Part shown: positions 1 to 5,063 of the stretch, piece after piece | How the letters are laid out: every line of letters starts with the position of its first letter | Numbering within the stretch: the first letter of the stretch is position 1 | Origin: an uncultured Prevotella sp. | GTDB lineage: Bacteria > Bacteroidota > Bacteroidia > Bacteroidales > Bacteroidaceae | NCBI GenBank assembly: GCA_934202525.1 | Contig: CAKPYB010000068.1 | Span: 1 to 9,945 of the forward strand | Length of the DNA: 9,945 nt | Reading direction: 5' to 3' | Notes under the pieces: model-generated | The model's input: the letters and a program-made list of their open reading frames with translations, nothing else | Told to the model about the DNA's origin: nothing | Databases searched by the model: none | Program-made: the position numbers and the translations under genes

Positions 1-42
1 GCAGTAACAGCATTAGTTTAATCAGCTGTTACTGCTTTTTTT
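1..42 (+). terminator. Rho-independent terminator of an upstream gene outside the window
   Basis: A perfect 10-bp inverted repeat (GCAGTAACAG at 1-10, CTGTTACTGC at 26-35) is followed directly by seven T residues at 36-42. The stem gains one pair (C11 with G25), and the loop can form a small inner ATTA/TAAT stem (12-15 with 19-22). The hairpin plus T-tract points rightward, so it should end a plus-strand transcript whose gene lies left of position 1. The hairpin is symmetric, so leftward termination is possible, but the bases that would show it are outside the window. Confidence 0.85.
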
Positions 43-379
43 GAATTATGCAAGGTATAAACGCGGAGACGCTTACATAAAATCAGCAAAATATAGGTGT
101 TTTAGTGAGATTTTTGGGAGAAAACTATGAAGATATTGAGGTAAAACACTGTTTTTTCAGTTCAATATTAGGCTTATCAATCGTTTTTTTGCAATTTTAC
201 TGGCGATAAAAGGTAGAAAAATACGTTCCGATGCAGTAAAAGATGCATCCTGATGCAGTAAAAGATACGTCCGGACGTAATTTCGGTAGCGTTCTGGTAG
301 CCATCTGGAAACTTTTTTGTATAGGAAATGAAAATGGAGAAACTTTATGTCACACCCTCCATCTGACAATTCACCTATT
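43..379. other. Intergenic region with small repeats and dyads, no convincing gene
   Basis: This gap of about 337 bases lies between the left-edge terminator and the end of the ATPase gene. It contains a nested dyad (ATATTGA 133-139 with TCAATAT 162-168, enclosing ACTG 148-151 and CAGT 158-161 around a T6 loop), the 22-bp tandem repeat described separately, a perfect 14-bp palindrome at 266-279, and two GGTAGC copies near 285-300. A minus-strand open frame (157-405) crosses the region and overlaps the ATPase 3' end by 26 bp. It has no recognisable domain and runs through the 22-bp repeats, whose period is not a multiple of three, so I do not call it a gene. I see no strong U-tract terminator for the ATPase gene here. 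Confidence 0.6.
211..272. repeat. Degenerate 22-bp tandem repeat, two clear copies plus a partial one
   Basis: GATGCAGTAAAAGATGCATCC (230-250) and its near copy at 252-272 lie exactly 22 bp apart and differ at only two positions in 21. A poorer, partial copy precedes them (about 211-229, ending ATACGTTCC). Short dyads sit inside: GATGCATC at 242-249, TGCATC/GATGCA at 244-257, and the 14-bp palindrome TACGTCCGGACGTA at 266-279. Because the period is not a multiple of three, the pattern is conserved as nucleic acid rather than as a peptide repeat. Its role is unknown; a dispersed intergenic repeat family is possible. Confidence 0.6.
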
Positions 380-1825
380 TCAAACTTTTTCTCCGAATAA
401 ATCATCCAATCCTACTTCGCTCTGAATCATGCCTTCCTGAGCATTCTTTTTTATTCCTGCAGCTGTAACGAAAGTTAGATGCAGTGCCTTGCTGGTATTT
501 GATGCTTGTCGGAAGATTTCTCTTCTGTCCAGCAGTTTTTGCAGATAAGTAGGGGTGATGTCGTATGCCTTGAGAGAATACTTCATTTCGCAGAGATTGA
601 TAATCTGGTCTCTGCGGTCTAATATAAGGTCAATCTGTGCACCTTCAATTCCTTTTTCCTTGTTGGCTTTCTGTTGCCAGGAATATACATTCGTCTGTAC
701 TCCCAGAATACCTAGCTTCTTCTTGATTTGCGAGATATGGTGAAGGCAGAGCTGCTCGAAAGCATAGCCGCTCCAGGCACGATGGGATGGAGAGTCTATC
801 ATGTTGCTCCAAAGATGTTCGTCGGTCTCTTCTTTACCTTTTATATAATGTAAATAGAACAAGGTATAGAGGTCGGTCAACTGATACATGGCACCGTTCG
901 ATTTGTTCCCGAAAGAGTTATATTTCCTAATGAAGTCGCAACTGATGAGGTCATTAAATGCCTCAGTCAGTTTCCCGCCCGATGTGAGATGCAACGCCTT
1001 CATCACATCTTCTCTTGTCATACCCACCTTTTTCTTGGCAAGAAGTTCCACAATTCTGCGGTAAAGTATGGAATCCTTAAAGAGTGAGCGGAACAGGAAC
1101 TCGTATTCATTGGATAGTTCTGCGCCTTCTGCGAAAAAAAGCATGTCAATATTTTGAGGCAAGCTATATTGCTTGTCTATCATGTTGAGGTAAAATGGCG
1201 TGCCTCCCATAATCATGTAGCATTCTGCTATCTGATGGCGTGTCCATACGATACCTTTTGATTGTAAGAAAAGCTCTGTCTCGTTAAGGTCAAAGGGGGC
1301 GAGGTAAATTTTTCTGGTTACCCGATTATGCAAGCCGCCTTTGTCACCCAAAAGCTTATTGGTCATCCAGGTAGTAGCAGAACCGCAGACGATGAACTTG
1401 ATGTTTGGCTGGTCTGAAGCCCATCCGTTCCAAAACAGGTCTAGGGCACGGATGAAATTAGACTTCGGCGTATCCAGCCATGGCAGTTCGTCTATGAAGA
1501 TGACGATTTGGTCTCTTTCTTCCAATAGGGTGGAGAGATAAACACGCAGTTGAGAGAATGCCTCGAACCAGTTTTTAGGTTTGGGTTGTTTCTTTCCGGA
1601 ATACAATGCCAACTGCTCGCTGAAGTAAGCGAGCATCTCGTTCTTGGAGCATTGGTACACCCCCGTCATATAGAAACTAAACTTCTCGCCCAATAATTGT
1701 TTGACGAGATATGTTTTGCCAATTCGTCTTCTGCCATAGATGGCGATGAATTCTGGCTTGTTGGAACTGATGCAATTCTCGATTAGCTCAATTTCCCGTT
1801 TTCTTCCAATGATATTTTGCAGCAT
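380..1825 (-). CDS. AAA-type ATPase with C-terminal PD-(D/E)XK (DUF234-like) domain
   Basis: This 481-residue cytoplasmic protein belongs to the archaeal-type ATPase/DUF234 group, which is common in many copies in Bacteroidales and has no settled function. The N-terminal domain shows a Walker A motif, GRRRIGKT (31-38), a Walker B motif with hydrophobic strand and acidic pair, IVIFIDELPW (about 107-116), and a sensor-like strand, FIVCGSATTWM (about 144-154). The middle (about 250-330) looks like a winged-helix segment. The C-terminal part carries nuclease-fold landmarks in order: GYAFEQLC (E357), AQIDLIL (D399) and LCEMKYS (E413, K415), consistent with an intact PD-(D/E)XK core. The length is normal for the family. 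The chosen ATG lies about 23 nt after a -7 promoter box; a second ATG at 1833 is out of frame. There is no strong Shine-Dalgarno sequence, as is usual in Bacteroidetes. It appears to be a single-gene unit. Whether it cuts nucleic acid is inference. Confidence 0.9.
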   Translation of the reverse strand: MLQNIIGRKREIELIENCISSNKPEFIAIYGRRRIGKTYLVKQLLGEKFSFYMTGVYQCSKNEMLAYFSEQLALYSGKKQPKPKNWFEAFSQLRVYLSTLLEERDQIVIFIDELPWLDTPKSNFIRALDLFWNGWASDQPNIKFIVCGSATTWMTNKLLGDKGGLHNRVTRKIYLAPFDLNETELFLQSKGIVWTRHQIAECYMIMGGTPFYLNMIDKQYSLPQNIDMLFFAEGAELSNEYEFLFRSLFKDSILYRRIVELLAKKKVGMTREDVMKALHLTSGGKLTEAFNDLISCDFIRKYNSFGNKSNGAMYQLTDLYTLFYLHYIKGKEETDEHLWSNMIDSPSHRAWSGYAFEQLCLHHISQIKKKLGILGVQTNVYSWQQKANKEKGIEGAQIDLILDRRDQIINLCEMKYSLKAYDITPTYLQKLLDRREIFRQASNTSKALHLTFVTAAGIKKNAQEGMIQSEVGLDDLFGEKV

Positions 1826-1848
1826 ATCTTCATTTCTTTAATCTGGCG

Positions 1849-1856
1849 CAAAGATA
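1849..1856 (-). promoter_or_regulatory. Bacteroidetes -7 box for the ATPase gene
   Basis: Read on the minus strand this is TATCTTTG, an exact match to the Bacteroidetes -7 consensus TAnnTTTG. It lies 23 nt before the ATPase start codon, leaving a very short leader. There is no TTG at the usual spacing upstream, only a T-rich stretch around 1871-1875, so the -33 element is weak. Confidence 0.6.
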
Positions 1857-1899
1857 ATGTAAAATAATGGAAAAACGATGGAAAATGCCTAAAAAGTGC

Positions 1900-1950
1900 C
1901 GATAGTGGTGCCAAAAGTTGTTTTTTTAGGCACTTTTGGCACCACTATCG
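1900..1950. repeat. Perfect 19-bp inverted repeat with 13-nt spacer
   Basis: CGATAGTGGTGCCAAAAGT (1900-1918) is exactly complementary to 1932-1950. The spacer (1919-1931) is T-rich and ends AGGC. Competing pairings exist: GCCTAAAAA (1887-1895) with 1923-1931, and AAAAGTGCC (1892-1900) with GGCACTTTT (1929-1937), so two mutually exclusive folds are possible. It lies 44-94 bp upstream of the ATPase -7 box and beyond the terminator of the next minus-strand gene. T5 runs follow either arm after 3-4 nt (1954-1958 on the plus strand, 1891-1895 read on the minus strand), so weak bidirectional termination is one reading and a regulator site is another. The rest of the gap (1951-2095) shows only a minor GATTTCAG/CTGAAATC dyad at 2013-2020 and 2042-2049. 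Confidence 0.75.
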
Positions 1951-2095
1951 AGCTTTTTACAAATTAAACTTACTATTATGCGTTATCTAGCCTCCGATAC
2001 AATATGCCATAGGATTTCAGCGTAGAAGACACCTGAAGATACTGAAATCTGTAAAATAAGGCGATGGCTTTTATGAAAAACGGCTGAATAGAAAC

Positions 2096-2129
2096 AAAAA
2101 AAAGGTGTGTCATGTACTTATGACACACC
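2096..2129 (-). terminator. Rho-independent terminator of the secreted multi-domain protein gene
   Basis: A perfect 10-bp stem (GGTGTGTCAT 2104-2113, ATGACACACC 2120-2129) with a 6-nt loop is followed on the minus strand by eight T residues (the A-run at 2096-2103). It lies 43 nt beyond the stop codon of the gene at 2173-4650, in the correct orientation, and separates that gene from the ATPase gene. Confidence 0.9.
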
Positions 2130-2149
2130 CCTTTTCTTGTGATATATTC

Positions 2150-2168
2150 TCTGATTGTATCAATCAGA
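2150..2168 (-). other. Short hairpin just after the stop codon
   Basis: An 8-bp perfect stem (2150-2157 with 2161-2168, TCTGATTG/CAATCAGA) around a TAT loop starts 4 nt past the stop codon of the gene at 2173-4650. No T-tract follows, so it is not itself a classical terminator. It may protect the mRNA 3' end together with the real terminator downstream. Confidence 0.5.
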
Positions 2169-2172
2169 AAGA

Positions 2173-4650
2173 TTACTTCTTGATAACAACCTTCTTGGTC
2201 TTACCATTCGACTTGATGATGTAAACACCGCTGCCAGTGATACTGTTGATCTTGGTACCATTGATGGTATAGATGGCTGGCTTGCTGTCAGTAGCAGTCT
2301 CGATGTGGCTGATGCCGCTTCCTGTTGGGTCGATGAATGTCAAGGTGGCATTGCCCTCAGCATAGCCTATCATAAAGACGAACTCTCCGGCTTTGCTTGA
2401 ATATACCGAGAACTTCGTACCGTTTGCATCCCATGCTACAGGTTGACCCTCGTAAGTGATGCCATCACCGCTTAGTCTACAATTGCTCATAGGGGTAGCG
2501 CTACCGCCTGCCACCTCGAAAGTGTTGTCACCTTCAACGAGGTTTGCCTTCACCCAGATTGGCTTCATTAGGCTCGCCTTAGCCACATTGATGGTCTTTC
2601 CCTGTGTCAGGATGATAGGGTTGTTAATGGACTCGCCTGCCTCTGGTGCGCGCTGTGTAAGGGTAATCTTCTTGCCCTTCACATCACCTGGCATCTGAAC
2701 CTGGATGTTCAATACATCGCCCTCTTTTACCTCGAAGGTACTCTGATACAACTTGATGCGATTTGGTCTGCTGTCAGCCAAGGTTGCTGCGTCTTGTATG
2801 TCATCAGCCATGCTGGTTGGAGCACTTGCATCGTTTTTAGCGATTCCGATGAAGAAGTCATCGTCGAAAGGTACGTCGCTTGAAAAATCGATGATACCCG
2901 TCTTGGTTACAGTATACTTCAACCAAAGGTTGCCCGTATTCTCTCCTAATATATAGGTGTCCTCTGTCATTACGATAGGATTACTTTTGAGCTCACCTGC
3001 CTCGAAGTCGGTCTCAGCAAGGTTGAAGGTGGAACCCTTTTTCACATCAGAAATTGTAATCAAGTATTCTTCGCCCTTTGTCGCCTGGATGAAATAGGTG
3101 TTGCCCTTCTGGTAGGTATCGTTCACGCCATATCCTGTGGCAGAGAGTGGGAAGGTTACCTTGGCTCCGTCGCTAACCTCAATGGCGAGCTTGCCACTCT
3201 TGGTTGCCTTGTAGGTATAATACTCTGTACCGTCGAAGTCGATGGTGTTCTGACCGAGTTTAGCTTCCTTTGGTTCTGTAATCAGCGAACCCTTTTCTAC
3301 ATCTGCATATCTGATGTTGAGGGTAAGCGGAGTAGCCTCATTGGATGTCACAACCAGATAGTATTTCTGCTCTCTTGTGCTGTTGACATCTCTCTTGATA
3401 ATCTGGTTCTCCATCTTGGTTGCACCATAATCTCCTTCTGAGGTGTTAACGTAGGCAGAAGTACCCTCGCTCAAAGCTGCAGTAGACTCAACGGTGAGGA
3501 GCTTCTTGGTGTTGGCAGGAACTGTGATAGTATAGAAATACTTACCCTTGGCTCCCGGCAATGTGATGGCTGTAGCAGTTTCGCTCACGTTCACAGGGAT
3601 GGCTGTGCCTGCTGTTTCTCCCGGCTGGTAGTCTTCCATCTTGACATTGAAAGTTTCTGCCTTGTCGGTAGCCGTCGTCTTGTCTACTACAATATAATAG
3701 GTGTAGTAGGTTGACGTAAGCTCTGCGCGTACATCGTAACTGCCATCCGCTGACTGTCCTGCGGCATTGTTGCCATTGGTGGCGTTGATCTTGTTTCTAT
3801 AGATGCTTACCTTATTGCCGGCAGTCTTAGCATCGCTAGTGATGTTGAGGTAGCCAGTCTTATCTGGTTTGTAAGTGAAGAAATACTTGCCGGCTTCAGC
3901 AGGAATAGTGTTCTCGCCTTCTTTCATAACGTAAGGCATGTCGATGGCTCCTTCCTTTACTTCTACCACTTCTGATGTGGCTATAAAGAAAGGAATACCC
4001 AAGGTGAAGTTGATTGCGTATGTGTTGCCTGCCTTTGTGTTGATCTTGAAAACTTTTTTTCCGTTTACTATCTCGGCAGAGATGGCAGTGCCATCAACCT
4101 TTGCACTGCTTACGTATTGCTCGGTCTTGATTTGGAGCTGTCCGTCTTTCTCAGCCTTGAAGGTGGTGTATACGTTTACGTCATCATAAGAGTCTTCTGG
4201 ATAGCAAGGGTTACCCAGTAACTGTGTGGTGCCAACCTTGATTTCCACTGGTTTTTCGGCGGTAAGTCCTGCGCCTAGGTTCTCGGTCTTGTCTAATTTG
4301 AGGCTGAAGCCCACTTCGCCTTTTGCTGCTGCATTGATGGTGAAGTAATAAGTCTTGCCTTTTTCTAAAGCAAAGATTTTTGTAACCCCATCAGAAGCGG
4401 TTACTCCAGTGATGTAACTTGGTCTGCCGTTGCTTTCGATGGCAACCATTGGAACTTCAGAGTCTCCGTACTGACCGAATGTGGCGATGTAATCGGCATC
4501 GGCTGTGAATTTCCAATAGATAGTACTAGGAGACGTTGCCTGATAAGAGTTGTTGCCTTCCGTGGGAGTAAGGGGGTCGGCAAATGTCTGTGCAGTGGCA
4601 GTTGTAGCTGCGAGGCACAATGCGGCTGCGAAAAGTAAAGTTTTTCTCAT
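2173..4650 (-). CDS. Large secreted protein, about seven repeated beta-sandwich-like units, C-terminal sorting-type domain
   Basis: This 825-residue protein starts with a signal peptide (residues 1-20, charged MRK, hydrophobic core, ATA before Q21), so it is exported. The mature part divides into about seven degenerate units of roughly 100-110 residues, beginning near 22, 125, 229, 340, 451, 549 and 668. Each tends to open with an acidic-Gly-x-x-x-x-x-P-I/V stretch, then a Gly-Asn-Thr-Ile-like turn, then a Tyr-rich strand and T-G-x-L-x-I-x-S-D, for example about 242-273 and 463-494. This resembles pre-peptidase C-terminal (PPC)-like beta-sandwich modules. The last 50 residues (SHIETATD..., AIYTINGTK, SGVYIIKSNG, KKVVIKK) resemble a type IX secretion C-terminal domain. 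I see no catalytic motif. It is a single-gene unit with its own promoter and terminator. The function is unknown; a surface adhesin or matrix-binding role is only a guess. Confidence 0.85.
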   Translation of the reverse strand: MRKTLLFAAALCLAATTATAQTFADPLTPTEGNNSYQATSPSTIYWKFTADADYIATFGQYGDSEVPMVAIESNGRPSYITGVTASDGVTKIFALEKGKTYYFTINAAAKGEVGFSLKLDKTENLGAGLTAEKPVEIKVGTTQLLGNPCYPEDSYDDVNVYTTFKAEKDGQLQIKTEQYVSSAKVDGTAISAEIVNGKKVFKINTKAGNTYAINFTLGIPFFIATSEVVEVKEGAIDMPYVMKEGENTIPAEAGKYFFTYKPDKTGYLNITSDAKTAGNKVSIYRNKINATNGNNAAGQSADGSYDVRAELTSTYYTYYIVVDKTTATDKAETFNVKMEDYQPGETAGTAIPVNVSETATAITLPGAKGKYFYTITVPANTKKLLTVESTAALSEGTSAYVNTSEGDYGATKMENQIIKRDVNSTREQKYYLVVTSNEATPLTLNIRYADVEKGSLITEPKEAKLGQNTIDFDGTEYYTYKATKSGKLAIEVSDGAKVTFPLSATGYGVNDTYQKGNTYFIQATKGEEYLITISDVKKGSTFNLAETDFEAGELKSNPIVMTEDTYILGENTGNLWLKYTVTKTGIIDFSSDVPFDDDFFIGIAKNDASAPTSMADDIQDAATLADSRPNRIKLYQSTFEVKEGDVLNIQVQMPGDVKGKKITLTQRAPEAGESINNPIILTQGKTINVAKASLMKPIWVKANLVEGDNTFEVAGGSATPMSNCRLSGDGITYEGQPVAWDANGTKFSVYSSKAGEFVFMIGYAEGNATLTFIDPTGSGISHIETATDSKPAIYTINGTKINSITGSGVYIIKSNGKTKKVVIKK

Positions 4651-4660
4651 ACTTTCTATA

Positions 4661-4675
4661 TATTAACTGTTAATA
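4661..4675. promoter_or_regulatory. 15-bp AT-rich palindrome ahead of the secreted-protein gene
   Basis: TATTAACTGTTAATA is perfectly self-complementary around its central T. It begins 10 bp upstream of the start codon at 4650 and lies inside the transcribed leader. As RNA it would make only a weak AU hairpin, so a protein-binding DNA site is a reasonable alternative; chance in AT-rich DNA is also possible. Confidence 0.35.
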
Positions 4676-4738
4676 ATCTGAAGAGTGGCAGTCGTTAGGG
4701 TTTAATCTAAAAGTAACCAATCTTCTCTCTTGTCGCCG

Positions 4739-4769
4739 CAAAGGTAATTATTATTTTTGAAAACAGCAA
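4739..4769 (-). promoter_or_regulatory. Promoter of the secreted-protein gene
   Basis: On the minus strand TTG (4769-4767) is followed after exactly 20 nt by TACCTTTG (4746-4739), matching the Bacteroidetes -33/-7 promoter pattern. It leaves a leader of roughly 80 nt before the ATG at 4650. Confidence 0.65.
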
Positions 4770-4869
4770 CTAAATGTGATGAAAAATCTACAATTAACTA
4801 AATTTATGAGCATATTTCCTAAAAAACATAGATATTTCATATTAAACATTTAATTTTTAAACGATTATC

Positions 4870-4900
4870 TTGGGTAAATAAGAAAATATTCGTAATTTTG
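4870..4900 (+). promoter_or_regulatory. Promoter of the susC-susD operon
   Basis: TTG at 4870-4872 is followed after 20 nt by TAATTTTG at 4893-4900, an exact TAnnTTTG -7 box. Transcription should start a few bases downstream, giving a long leader of about 155-160 nt before susC. The spacing equals that of the divergent promoter at 4739-4769. Confidence 0.7.
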
Positions 4901-5063
4901 CACCGATTTAAGTTAATTAGGTATTTCCTGACGTACATTTTAGTGAAATAATGTATAAATGGAAGAGCGAAGAGTCGCCCCCCTAATGACAGCGCTTTAT
5001 CAAACGAGAAAAAAATGAGAAAAAATAATAATTATTAATTAATAAACTTGAAACAAAACAAGG
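4901..5063 (+). other. Long susC leader with three tiny overlapping ORFs and small hairpins
   Basis: The predicted 5' leader contains three short frames linked end to end. The first is 4951-4986 (MYKWKSEESPP, ending Pro-Pro-stop), the second 4986-5018 (MTALYQTRKK), whose ATG shares a base with the first stop (TAATG), and the third 5015-5038 (MRKNNNY), which overlaps the second stop (ATGA). The susC ATG follows 25 nt later. A TACATT/AATGTA stem (4934-4939 with 4950-4955) would cover the first base or two of the first ATG, and GCGA/TCGC (4967-4970 with 4975-4978) lies inside the first frame. A 14-bp palindrome, TTATTAATTAATAA, is at 5032-5045. The sequence facts are direct; whether any mini-ORF is translated is inference. 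Confidence 0.4.

Noticed and set aside
133..168. Nested ATATTGA/TCAATAT and ACTG/CAGT dyad as terminator of the ATPase gene
   Set aside because: The stem is short and AT-rich, lies more than 200 nt beyond the stop codon, and is not followed by a T-tract on the minus strand.
211..272. Possible CRISPR array
   Set aside because: The units are directly adjacent with no variable spacers, and there are only two good copies and no cas genes in view.
157..405. 82-codon minus-strand open frame overlapping the 3' end of the ATPase gene by 26 bp
   Set aside because: It has no recognisable domain or ribosome binding site and runs through 22-bp repeats that shift frame between units. It looks like a chance frame over non-coding repeat DNA, though coupling to the ATPase gene cannot be fully excluded.
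1900..1950. Inverted repeat as an invertible promoter switch or transposon end
   Set aside because: The arms are only 13 nt apart, leaving no room for an invertible segment, and there is no recombinase, transposase or target duplication nearby.
2155..4583. Several plus- and minus-strand open frames inside the large secreted-protein gene
   Set aside because: They lie wholly or almost wholly within a long, well-supported coding frame with signal peptide and terminator, lack starts with supporting signals, and show no family features.
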